A stretch of 12,500 nt of DNA from Hepatocystis sp. ex Piliocolobus tephrosceles (GCA_902459845.2 CABPSV020000227.1:1-12500), one strand, 5' to 3'; positions 1 through 8,592 are shown, numbered from the stretch's first letter. Numbers and translations are program-made. The notes: a model not told the origin generated them from the sequence alone.

Positions 1-63
1 TGTAGAAGCACGCATAATGCATGTGTTAAATCACGTATTGCTATAAGTTATAATATATAATAC

Positions 64-107
<44 letters not shown>

Positions 108-120
108 TTACCATGATAAG
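1..120 (+). other. 3' part of an intron of the RFC3 gene (5' end outside window)
   Basis: The stretch is very AT-rich, with a T39 tract (66-104) followed by GCTTTACCATGATAAG ending in AG at 119-120. That is a normal polypyrimidine-tract and acceptor layout. Directly after the AG the frame reads V-E-K-Y-R-P, the conserved start of RFC small subunits, which in this family normally follows a P-W or S-W pair. No ATG upstream in the window is open into this frame. The few in-frame codons before the AG (from a TTG at 103) are not RFC-like and are best read as intron. The donor site is upstream of the window or too weak for me to place. Confidence 0.7.
66..104. repeat. T39 homopolymer in intron polypyrimidine tract
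   Basis: Thirty-nine consecutive T, 16 bases upstream of the AG acceptor of the RFC3 exon. Assembly length may be inexact, as for all long homopolymers here. Confidence 0.9.
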
Positions 121-1110
121 GTCGAAAAATACAGACCCAATGTGCTAAGTGATATAATTTCGCATGAACAAGTCATAGCGACAATACGAAAGTTTGTGGA
201 TAAAGGTGAATTGCCACATTTACTTTTACATGGCCCACCAGGAACAGGAAAAACTTCAACGATCTTAGCTGTATGTAAAGAATTATATGGTGAATCTCAA
301 AGCTCATTTGTTTTAGAATTAAATGCATCTGATGATAGAGGTATAAATGTTGTTAGGGACCAAATAAAAACGTTTGCCGAATCAAAAAATCATTATACTA
401 CTTGTGAAAAAACAACTTTAAAGTTAATAATTTTAGATGAAGCTGATCATATGACATTTCCTGCACAAAATGCAATGAGAAGAATAATGGAAAATTATGC
501 AAAAAATGTACGTTTCTGTTTATTATGTAATTATGTAAATAAAATAACACCAGCTATTCAATCAAGATGTACTGCTTTTAGATTTTCCCCTTTAAAAGAA
601 GATTCTATAATGGGTAAAGCAATAAATATTGCAAAATCTGAGAATGTAGACCTTACACAAGAAGGCTTAAAAAGTCTTATACAAGTTGGACATGGGGATA
701 TGCGAAGAATATTAAATTGTTTACAGGTAGTATCATTAAGTCATAAAAATCAAACAATCGATGAAAATGTAATATTATCAACTTTGGATATACCTTTACC
801 ATCTGAAATAAAAAATGTATTAACACATTTTACCAAAAGTTCTATGAAAGAGTCATATGAATTTGTTCAACAATTACAATATACTAAAGGTTACTCAATT
901 AAAGAAATTATAACTGCTTTGTATGAGCTTATTTTAACATATGATTTCCCAGACTCAGCTATTTGTTTGTTACTCAAAAATTTCGGAGAATTAGAAGAAA
1001 GGTGTACATCAGGAGCTAACGAGAAAATTACATTATCAGCTTTAATTGGTGCCTTTGTTGAATTCAGAAATGAACTATTCAAGTTAAAATATGACCTTAG
1101 TAATGTTTAA
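121..1110 (+). CDS. RFC3: Replication factor C subunit 3 (clamp-loader AAA+ ATPase), 5'-partial
   Basis: Small subunit of the pentameric nuclear RFC clamp loader, which uses ATP to open PCNA and load it at primer-template junctions. The visible exon encodes 329 residues and ends at TAA 1108-1110. Motifs in order: RFC box VEKYRPN (121-141), Walker A GPPGTGKT (232-255), the ELNASDDRG block (about 313-339), Walker B LIILDEAD (424-447), the arginine-finger motif SRC (562-570), and the sensor-2-like GDMRRILN (694-717). The DEAD form of Walker B and the block reading NAMRRIMENYAKNVRFCLLCNY fit the yeast Rfc3 / human RFC5 group (human gene names are shifted) rather than Rfc2 or Rfc4. The C-terminal collar domain (about 780-1100) is present, so length is normal except for the N-terminal 10-25 residues, which must be encoded by an upstream exon. 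The start is therefore a splice junction at 121, not the TTG at 103. No frameshift is seen. The next gene downstream also works at the replication fork. Confidence 0.95.
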   Translation, partial: VEKYRPNVLSDIISHEQVIATIRKFVDKGELPHLLLHGPPGTGKTSTILAVCKELYGESQSSFVLELNASDDRGINVVRDQIKTFAESKNHYTTCEKTTLKLIILDEADHMTFPAQNAMRRIMENYAKNVRFCLLCNYVNKITPAIQSRCTAFRFSPLKEDSIMGKAINIAKSENVDLTQEGLKSLIQVGHGDMRRILNCLQVVSLSHKNQTIDENVILSTLDIPLPSEIKNVLTHFTKSSMKESYEFVQQLQYTKGYSIKEIITALYELILTYDFPDSAICLLLKNFGELEERCTSGANEKITLSALIGAFVEFRNELFKLKYDLSNV

Positions 1111-1788
1111 GTTTTTTATACACTCCTGTTGTGTTGGTGAGTTGCTTAAGTGTATGTATGTGTTTATACGTATGTATATATATATATATATATACATTTA
1201 AATATATTTGCGTACATTTTATATATATAAATAAGAAACCTGAACACTTCATGCAATTTTCGCAAATACTATTGAAATATTATATTTTTAACCGCAACAC
1301 ATTTAAAAATAAAAAAAAAAATTACAAAGTAAAAAAAAAAAGAAAAAAAAAAAGTGTTAACATGGCAGACGCATAAATTAGCATAAAAAACAAAATTGAA
1401 TAAACATTTACACTCTTTGTTTATTTATACTTGAAATGACCTATTATTTATTATTAACAATAATAACTATATACATATATATGTATGTTATAATTTTATA
1501 TGTATATTAGATATATATGTGTATAGTCAAAAAACATTTAAAAAAAGGTTCTTTAAATTGTACAGAATAGAAACATTTATATTATATACACCATGATTAC
1601 GTATTTTTACATTTAATTTAACCAAACGGAGATTAAAACAGTCGGCTTTTGTTTTTCAAAACTTTCATTAAATTTTTATGTGTTTATTCATTCATTTATC
1701 CGCTTATTCACTTATTCAACTTTAAAGCAAAGAAAATTTTTTTTTTTTTCGACATGATTTTACTTTTTATCAATATACAATTATAAAA

Positions 1789-2286
1789 ATGATATCTTCT
1801 TATGATATAAAATCTTTGTTTCGTAATTCTTATAATTTATATAGTTTGCATGAATATATTTACCATCAAACTTTAACATTTGGAATTTTACTCACATTTT
1901 TTACTTTTTTTCCGCATTTTTTATTTTTTTTTTTGACAATTTTCACTTTTTTTTGACAATTTTCACTTTTTTTTGACAATTTTCACTTTTTTTTTTTTTT
2001 ACTCTCTTTTTTTAAAAATATTTACATATTATAATATATATATGTACTACAATAGTTGATTTTATTATTGAAATTTAACTTATTTATCTATTTTTAGTTT
2101 ATAAGCATCATTTCGTATGTATAGCTTTATATGAAGAAAAAAAAAAAAAAAAAAAAAAAAAAAACAGATATTAATATTTACTTTTTTAAATACAAAATTT
2201 GGTATGTCTTTTTTTTTATAACGTTTTTCTTCAATACTTTTATGCTTAATATTTCCTTTCTATTTATATATATCATATACAGTTGC

Positions 2287-2317
<31 letters not shown>

Positions 2318-2460
2318 TTTTTTTATGCTAATAAAGGTAAAAAGAAAGAATCATAACAAGTAATAGAGAAAAACGCGAAAATTTAATCGAATGTTTAACA
2401 AAAATAGACGATATCTTAAAGTACCAAGAAAATTTAAATACATGTTCTGGTATTAAATAG
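1789..2460 (+). CDS. Candidate two-exon microprotein gene (49 aa), unknown function
   Basis: Proposed join 1789-1822 + 2345-2460 (34 + 116 = 150 nt, an exact multiple of three). Exon 1 starts at an ATG in good Plasmodium context (TTATAAAAATG) and reads M-I-S-S-Y-D-I-K-S-L-F, ending at a GTAATT donor (1823). Exon 2 opens after an AAAAAG acceptor (AG 2343-2344), includes KRENLIECLTKIDDILKYQE and stops at TAG 2458-2460. The downstream part has balanced charged and hydrophobic residues, looks like an amphipathic or coiled-coil helix, and has more G and C than its surroundings. The intervening 522 nt carries homopolymers and a tandem repeat and is intron-like. No family is recognised. Weak points are the poor pyrimidine tract next to the acceptor, the short length and the tiny first exon. 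Alternatives are a different upstream exon joined to the 2345-2460 exon, or chance open frames. Unspliced, the exon 1 frame runs on to 1956 into poly-Phe. Confidence 0.35.
1935..1994. repeat. 20-bp tandem repeat, three copies
   Basis: The unit GACAATTTTCACTTTTTTTT repeats at 1935, 1955 and 1975 with exact 20-base spacing; the last copy grades into a longer T-run. It lies in non-coding sequence, inside the proposed intron of the microgene. Confidence 0.9.
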
Positions 2461-2744
2461 CTACGTATATGAGTTTATATTAACATGTGTAAAATTATTG
2501 GGAAAAAAAAACACAATTTATTTTGCATGAATTAAACACATACGTAACGCATTATACATATAATCATTAAATTAATAAATAAATAAATACCTTAAAGGTA
2601 ATTTATATATATATATATATATGTACATTTTTGTAAGTAAATAAGTATGTATATAAAGAGCTGGACAAAGAAAATTTAAGCCCTTCATCTATAAAAGAGC
2701 AATAATACAAACCAAATAGGAATAAATCGTAATATGCGGACGTC

Positions 2745-2772
<28 letters not shown>
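2745..2772. repeat. (AT)14 microsatellite
   Basis: Uninterrupted AT dinucleotides in the spacer upstream of the DNA polymerase alpha B-subunit gene. Similar shorter TA tracts occur at about 2296-2317 and 2604-2621. Confidence 0.9.
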
Positions 2773-2777
<5 letters not shown>

Positions 2778-2862
2778 GCCGAGTGAATTATCAATCAAAA
2801 AAAAAAAAGTTTAAAATTATATATATTTACATTATAAAAAAACATTTGAGACAATTTTTTTA

Positions 2863-2900
2863 CATTTTTTTTTATTTTTTTTTATTTTTTTTTATTTTTT
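2863..2900. repeat. T-rich tract punctuated by A (T8-9 A units)
   Basis: Several T-runs of about eight or nine, each separated by one A, about 260 bases upstream of the next start codon. Simple-sequence expansion; no function assigned. Confidence 0.8.
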
Positions 2901-3121
2901 TGTGGGGATGGTGGAAATAAACATAAATACTTCTGTTAATACCTTCACTATTATATTATTACCTTTACCATATTCTTATCTTTAAGTAAACAATTACCTA
3001 CGCACACAGTATATACACGTTCATACAATAACACGATCACACGTTTATATACTCGTATATGCTCATTTTGTATGTAAGATCTTAAGAGTAACTCTTACAA
3101 CATTTACAAATTGCGCTATAA

Positions 3122-3127
<6 letters not shown>

Positions 3128-3161
<34 letters not shown>
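3128..3161. repeat. A34 tract running into the start codon
   Basis: Thirty-four A in a row, the last being the A of the ATG at 3161. The transcript therefore has a poly(A) leader directly before the start codon. Confidence 0.9.
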
Positions 3162-3163
<2 letters not shown>

Positions 3164-4804
3164 AAAGAAATGAAAGAAATAAAACATGCTGATGTAAAAC
3201 ATTTTTTGGATACCTACTACACAGGTAACAAATTAAGTTCCGAGTTAACGGAAGTATTTGATTTTTACGAAAGGAATAGTCACAAAAACAATTTTTTTAA
3301 AATATTTGAAGAATATTTAGAAGAATATAATAAACGTATAATAAAAGATGAAAATATGTTAAAAGGCATTGTAGTATATAATTATGAGTATGTAAAATTA
3401 TTTAATAATGAATTAATTGTTAAATCAGGAGTAGAATGTAATAATAAATATAATTTTTATGTTAATTATATTAATAGTATAGACGAGTATTATAAATTTT
3501 TAGGACTTGATTCTTCTATTATTTCTGATTGTATTAATAAAAAAATTACATTTTTTAGTGAATTATATACTATGTATATAGAAAAATTAAATTTAAACAT
3601 ACAATTAAATCCAATTTTAAATATGGATGAAGAAGAAAGTTATATTTTTGGTCGAATATATACTGATAACGATATAAAAATAAGTGAAACAAATATTATA
3701 TTAGAAGGGAATATAGATATTAATAATGGAAATAAAACACAACTATTAAATATAAATAATATGAAACGTATATGTTTTTTTTTAGGCCAAATATTAACTA
3801 TAAAAGGTAAAAAAGAAATTAATCAATTTAGTACAAAATACTATGTTAGTGATATACATGCAGGTTTACCTACATTTTTAAATGCAAAATTGAATATAGA
3901 TTTTTTATTGAAACATTTTAATTGTAAGGAAATAGAAGAAGATAATAAAATAGAAAAGGTTTATAATCAGGACCATATAATACAGTCATATAATAATGAT
4001 AATATACATATCATGATATGTAATGGATATACATATATAGATAATGAGTATAATGATAATTTAGATAGTTTTTTAAAAATTGTAAATGAAAAATTACCAC
4101 ATGTAGTTATTATTTTAGGTCCCTTTTTATATATTCGTAGTAATGAGACCATACAAAAAATTGGTGATATTAATGTTATATATGAATCTATTTTTAATAA
4201 AATTATAAAAGTAGCAAAAAAAGAATCTTTAGAAAAAACACAGTTTTATATAATACCATCTTTATATGATCCAATTAATATTTATCCACTACCCCAACCT
4301 CCTTTTTTTTATGAACAAAATTATAATAATATGAACTTACAAAATGTACATTTTTTATCTAATCCTAGCTATATTTATATTAATGAAATAAAAATAGCTA
4401 TAACATCATGTGATATCATTTATGATTTATCAAGTAACTTATTATGTAGACCTAGTGAACTAAAATTATTTTTTTTATGTGAACAAATAATTAAACAACT
4501 ATCTTTATTTCCTGCATACCCATCTGAATATAATATAGAAATTACCAAATTTAAAAATCTTTTATTTCAACCAAATAAAATACCAGATATATTTATTTTT
4601 CCTTCTTTCACTAATCAAAAATCATATGTTCAAGAAGTACATAAAAAATTATTTATATGTCCTTATTCTATTGATATAAAAAAAGCACAACCATGTAATT
4701 TCTTTTCAAATATTTATATATTACCCCCAACGGATTCACAAGAGTTGGTAAAAAGGGTTGTTCTCGAAAATATAATGGTTAGCGATAACAATGAAACCGA
4801 ATGA
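3161..4804 (+). CDS. POLA2: DNA polymerase alpha-primase, subunit B (POLA2/Pol12 family)
   Basis: Accessory B subunit of Pol alpha-primase, which makes the RNA-DNA primers for nuclear replication. It tethers the catalytic subunit's C-terminus and has no catalysis of its own. Single exon, 547 aa against about 600 in human. Residues 1-60 form a helical N-terminal region. An OB-fold follows (about 157-245) with family blocks GRI (164-166), ILEG (180-183) and FFLGQI (206-211). The calcineurin-like phosphoesterase fold (about 280-525) shows ILGPFL (318-323), PSLYD (366-370), PLPQPPF (376-382), ITSCDIIYDL (414-423), LFPAYP (449-454) and PDIFIFPS (475-482). Each aligns in order with the human blocks (GPFLD, PSLRD, YPQPPF, LTSTDLLFHL, YPLYPP, PDV-IPS). 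Metal ligands of active phosphoesterases are absent, as in all B subunits. A second ATG lies nine bases downstream (M-K-E-M); the first is chosen by default. The gene is bracketed by an A34 tract before the ATG and an A48 tract after the TGA. Confidence 0.93.
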
Positions 4805-4808
4805 AAAG

Positions 4809-4856
<48 letters not shown>
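4809..4856. repeat. A48 homopolymer in the 3' flank of the Pol alpha B gene
   Basis: Forty-eight A starting four bases after the TGA stop. It is the longest homopolymer in the window and its true length may vary. Confidence 0.9.
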
Positions 4857-4859
<3 letters not shown>

Positions 4860-4976
4860 TTAAAGGGGGGAAAAAGCAAACTTCAGAAAATGCTACTAAA
4901 TATGTATATATACTGATATACATACATATAGGACATACATATATACATGTTGCAAAAAAAAAAAAAAAATAGCTAA

Positions 4977-4978
<2 letters not shown>

Positions 4979-5010
<32 letters not shown>
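4979..5010. repeat. T32 homopolymer
   Basis: Thirty-two T in a row in the spacer downstream of the Pol alpha B-subunit gene. Confidence 0.9.
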
Positions 5011-5014
<4 letters not shown>

Positions 5015-5257
5015 ATCTTTAATTACAATTATTCTTAAAAAAAAAAAAGTAAAATTATGCAAAAAAACAACGACATAAAAAACGATATAAAATTATGTAA
5101 AAGCAGCAATTTTTTTATATATACATTTTGACAATTGTTCTATAAAAAAAAAAAAAAAAAAAAAAAATCAAATTTCTTAAGTGATAAAAAAAAAATTACA
5201 TTACTTTATATATACAGATGTGCCAAAAGTTGTTATATAGTGACAATTTTAAAATAC

Positions 5258-5291
<34 letters not shown>

Positions 5292-5336
5292 TGTTTACTT
5301 GTAATTTTTTAACACTATTATAATTTATTCTATTTT

Positions 5337-5382
5337 ATTTTTTTTTTATTTTTTTTTTATTTTTTTTTTATTTTTTTTTTTA
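5337..5382. repeat. T-rich tract punctuated by A
   Basis: Four to five T-runs of 9-12 bases separated by single A, like the tract at 2863-2900 and probably arising by the same slippage and duplication process. Confidence 0.8.
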
Positions 5383-5647
5383 TTTCGTTATCATTACAAC
5401 TTATATAAAGAACATACAGAGCCGCTTTACGTTTTAAACAAAACATAAATATATATATATATATATATATACATATACGTATGTATAATTATATATGCGC
5501 TTGATTAAATATCTATCTATTTTTTTTTTTTTTTTTCTCTCCGCTTTTTGATTTACTCGTTTTACCTAATTTAAAGTTGAATAAAAACATGTAAATAGAA
5601 AAAAATAGCATATTCTTAACTTTATTTAATATAAAAAATAGGAAGGA

Positions 5648-5650
<3 letters not shown>

Positions 5651-5692
<42 letters not shown>
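5651..5692. repeat. T42 homopolymer
   Basis: Forty-two T in a row in non-coding sequence, about 440 bases upstream of the RPC4 start codon. Confidence 0.9.
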
Positions 5693-5693
<1 letters not shown>

Positions 5694-5888
5694 AACATAA
5701 ACCATTTTTATAATAAAACATTTTAAAAGGAATTATAAAACAAGTTATAAAAGGAATGCTTGAACATACCTTTAAATTTATTTATAAAAATAATACAATG
5801 CGGTAGCATTATGATATGTATATATGTATATACGTATATGTATATATATGTCAACATATTTAGATTTATGTGACCTATATATGCTTAG

Positions 5889-6030
5889 ATAACTGATATG
5901 TAAATGCATATATAACTGAACTTATAAATGTCTAGATAACCGATCTGCACATGTATAAATAATCAAACTGTACATACTTAAATAATCAAACTGCACATGT
6001 ATAAATAATCAAACTGTACATACTTAAGTA
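5889..6030. repeat. Degenerate 23-bp tandem array upstream of the RPC4 gene
   Basis: The consensus is about AATAATCAAACTGNACATNN. The best copies have their AATCAAACTG element at 5961, 5984 and 6007, exactly 23 bases apart. More diverged copies start at 5938 (AACCGATCTG), 5914 and 5891, and single relatives are visible at about 6030 and 6056. The core alternates TGCACA (5946, 5992) and TGTACA (5969, 6015). The array ends roughly 100 bases before the ATG at 6134, so it lies in the promoter or 5' UTR. Confidence 0.85.
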
Positions 6031-6133
6031 ACCCCAAAACTCAGTATGTTTATATGACCAAACTGAGCACGTAATTATATAGCCAAGAAGGAATACAAAA
6101 AAAAAAAAAAAAAAATAAAATAAAATAAAAAGA

Positions 6134-7144
6134 ATGAGTAATGCACATAATCACGATGAACACAGCTGGAGAAGGAGTATCAGTAACACACTGCGTAATA
6201 AATCAAATTTTTTAAAGGGTAATGTTAATAATGCTAAAAGTGGAACTCTAAAAAAATTCGTTCCCAAAATAAATAATATAAAAACTGAAAATGTACGAAA
6301 TGACGATGAAGTAGATAAAATAACCGAATGTTTAAACAGTACAGATATTCAAGAATTAATAGAAAAAACTATTACATATGACAAAATAAAAGAAACAGAT
6401 ACCGATGATAAAAAAAAAAGTTTTAACAATAATATGAATAATGATCTTTTAAAAAATATAGATAACAGTCTAAATAACCAAATTAATAATATTAACGTAA
6501 AAAATAAATTAAAAGACGATAATAATATACTTTTAAAAGAAGAAAAAGGAAATATTAAAAATTCTATTAATATTTATGAATTAAATAATATAAGTAAAAA
6601 TATTTATTATAATAAAAAATATACTACTACTAATGCACATTTTTTACCCTTGACTTTACCATTTTTTGTAGAATCAGAAAAACAAAAAAAAACTAAACAT
6701 TTATTTTCAAATAAAGATACATTTTTTTTCTACATCCAACTACCTAATATGTTACCAGAAGTTATTAAAAATGATGAAAAAGAAGATAAAAAAAACAATA
6801 CATATAATGAGAATCAAAAAATAAAACAAAAAAAATTAAATAGTATGAAAGAGATAAAGGATAAAAAAGTAAATGTCCGAAACTCAACTAAAGATATATA
6901 TGAAATTAGTAATTTAAATAAAATACCTAATGGTAAAATAGGAAAATTAATTATTTATAAAAACAAAAAAATGAAAATGAAAATGAATGATATATTATTT
7001 GATATAACTGAAGGGTCCGAATGTACTTTTTCACAAGAAATCGGTTGTTATATAAAAGAAAATTCAGAATTTATTTTTTTAGGAAACTGTGATAATAAAT
7101 TAGTTGTAACCCCAAATATAGAAAAAATTTTAAATAAAAACTAA
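6134..7144 (+). CDS. RNA polymerase III subunit RPC4 (POLR3D/Rpc53 family), putative
   Basis: Probable peripheral Pol III subunit. In yeast and human RPC4 pairs with RPC5 (Rpc37) in a TFIIF-like subcomplex used in initiation, termination and reinitiation on tRNA and 5S genes. The 336-aa single exon starts at an ATG in A-rich context (AAAAAGAATG) and ends at TAA. The family signal is mainly C-terminal (about 267-334): GKIGKL, alternating basic and hydrophobic strands, ILFDITEG, CTFSQE, FIFLGN and KLVVTP, in the order and spacing of the human block (GKIGKL, DVTxG, FLQE, VLGxxxxKLVCSPD). Upstream are FFYIQLPNMLP (198-208), the counterpart of the family's FFQLPDTLP, LPLTLPF (171-177) and an N-terminal KFVPKI (41-46) like the family's KFxPK motif. 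Between them lie Asn/Lys-rich low-complexity segments (about 85-165 and 212-255) typical of Plasmodium insertions, so general searches could easily miss the match. Not verified by alignment. Confidence 0.82.
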   Translation: MSNAHNHDEHSWRRSISNTLRNKSNFLKGNVNNAKSGTLKKFVPKINNIKTENVRNDDEVDKITECLNSTDIQELIEKTITYDKIKETDTDDKKKSFNNNMNNDLLKNIDNSLNNQINNINVKNKLKDDNNILLKEEKGNIKNSINIYELNNISKNIYYNKKYTTTNAHFLPLTLPFFVESEKQKKTKHLFSNKDTFFFYIQLPNMLPEVIKNDEKEDKKNNTYNENQKIKQKKLNSMKEIKDKKVNVRNSTKDIYEISNLNKIPNGKIGKLIIYKNKKMKMKMNDILFDITEGSECTFSQEIGCYIKENSEFIFLGNCDNKLVVTPNIEKILNKN

Positions 7145-7703
7145 TTTTGTTTTTTAATTTTTTTGAAAAAAAAAAAAAAAAAAAAAAAAAATGGATTATA
7201 AAATATGGTTCCATACGTTATGTTCTTATTAATTTATTCTTTTGATAGCTATTTATTTGTTTATTTTTTTTACTTGCCCATCAGTACACATTTATATAAG
7301 TACACAACCTTATAATTAAGTTAAAAAATTTTTTTTTTTTTTTTTTTCTTAGAATATTTAATTTTTTTGTAACTATTTTGTTTAGGTTAGCATGAAAACA
7401 ACTATGTACAATTTATAGAATACAAAAAAATAAAATAAATAAATAAATTAGTATACTACAATATATATACATATATACAATAATACATATGTATATATAC
7501 TGTTTTTTTAAAAAACAAAAGCACACATAACAATATGAACAATAAATAAGCCAAATATATAAAAATGACTCATACACAAACTTATTATTAAAACTCAAAA
7601 AAAGTTTAAACTTATATAAAAAAAAAAGAAAAAGAAATTATTATGCTAGTATTTTTTACTACAATTATTATTATTATTATATATACATTTTTTTTTATAC
7701 ATA

Positions 7704-7726
7704 AAATAAATAAATAAATAAATAAA
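7704..7726. repeat. TAAA tetranucleotide microsatellite
   Basis: About five AAAT/TAAA units in a row in non-coding sequence. Confidence 0.8.
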
Positions 7727-8480
7727 CGCAGTTTAACTTTAAAATTAAATAATATAGAAGCATGCACTAATATATAATAAAAAAAAAACACGTATTAATA
7801 TAAACTAAAAAAAAAAAAAGTATATATTAGTACAAACTAAAAAAAAAAAAAGAAAACCCAAAACAGTAGTATATTTTGCTATTTGCTATTTTCAATTTTT
7901 TATTCATATTTAATATGAACGCATTTATAAGTTAATCATGAAATAGTATAAGGGCTCATTTATATTAACATGTTGTTTATTCAGTAAAGAGAATTTTAAA
8001 AAATTAAATTGTTGAAAAAAGCAAAATTATATAAAATTTATAAAAAAAACGTTGTATATGTTTTATAACCTTGAGATTTTTTTTTTTTTTTTTTTTTGAA
8101 TTATTTCAATCGTTCCTATGATTTAATCATTTTTATTTTTTCTTATTTAAAAATATTGAACACATATTTTATTTTTTTTGAATGTGTTGTTTGTGTATGT
8201 TAAGATGATGGTTTTTTTGAATTTATTTATATTTGTTTTTTAATTTGGGATTTTTTTTTATAAAACAACATCATTAAAAGTTTGTTTTTATTTTATTTTT
8301 TTTTTTTATTCATATTTTTTATTTATATTTATAAGTAAAAGCCACAAACAAAGCCACAAACTGAACACACAAATCATATTGACAGAGCATAAGACATTCT
8401 AACATTTACTAGTGCATAAACATAAAAAAAAAATATATATTTTGTCAATGTTTAAATACATAAAAAAAATAAAATACTAC

Positions 8481-8592
8481 TTTACTAGTGTAAACATAGG
8501 TAAAAAATATATAATATTACTTTACTAGTATATACATAGGTAAAAAAAAATATTACTACTTTTACCAGCATACAAATGGGTAAAAAAAAAAA
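8481..8592. repeat. 40-bp tandem repeat, about three copies
   Basis: The element TTTACTAGTG/TTTACTAGTA/TTTACCAGCA starts at 8481, 8521 and 8561, exactly 40 bases apart. Each is followed by TANACATAGG- or TACAAATGGG-type sequence and then GGTAAAAAA. A more diverged relative begins at about 8405. It lies 150-260 bases upstream of the START gene's ATG. Confidence 0.85.

Larger units (their letters stand above)
1111..3160. other. Intergenic region between RFC3 and DNA polymerase alpha B subunit
   Basis: About 2 kb holding the RFC3 3' flank, the presumed promoter and 5' UTR of the next gene, and many simple repeats: a TA tract at about 1177-1192, the 20-bp repeat at 1935-1994, an A-run at about 2134-2164, TA tracts at about 2296-2317, 2604-2621 and 2745-2772, and T-rich A-punctuated repeats at 2863-2900. 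Apart from the candidate two-exon microgene at 1789-2460, I see no conserved protein or RNA. A stretch of mixed base composition at about 2985-3115 is the likeliest 5' UTR or promoter of the downstream gene. No specific regulatory site can be assigned. Confidence 0.7.
4805..6133. other. Intergenic region between Pol alpha B subunit and RPC4 genes
   Basis: About 1.3 kb, dominated by homopolymers (A48 at 4809, T32 at 4979, T42 at 5651), T-runs punctuated by A at 5337-5382, a TA tract at about 5450-5470, and a degenerate 23-bp tandem array at 5889-6030 close to the next gene. Short open frames here consist of poly-Lys and poly-Phe from these runs and are not credible. No RNA gene is seen. The promoter and 5' UTR of the RPC4 gene should lie in the last several hundred bases. 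Confidence 0.7.

Noticed and set aside
103..120. TTG start giving M-L-Y-H-D-K ahead of the RFC domain
   Set aside because: It lies in the T-run/acceptor region, TTG is not a usual start in this organism, and family homology begins exactly after the AG at 119-120.
891..1082. Minus-strand frame inside RFC3
   Set aside because: Antisense shadow of a well-supported conserved coding exon. The same applies to 3967-4152 within the Pol alpha B gene.
1131..1376. 81-codon open frame downstream of RFC3
   Set aside because: No ATG start at its left end; content is TATATA-derived Tyr/Ile and poly-Lys, with no family resemblance.
2131..2331. 66-codon frame starting ATGAAG then an A-run
   Set aside because: Translates a homopolymer into poly-Lys and then T-rich spacer into Phe/Ile; typical chance frame.
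2603..2794. Minus-strand 63-codon frame
   Set aside because: Built on the (AT)n tracts, which read I-Y-I-Y on either strand; no coding composition.
7191..7440. Short ATG frame M-D-Y-K-I-W-F-H-T after an A-run, with splice-like TTTAG sites at about 7351 and 7384
   Set aside because: No combination of nearby GT and AG sites I tried kept a frame open for more than a few codons, and T-rich AG sites are common here by chance.
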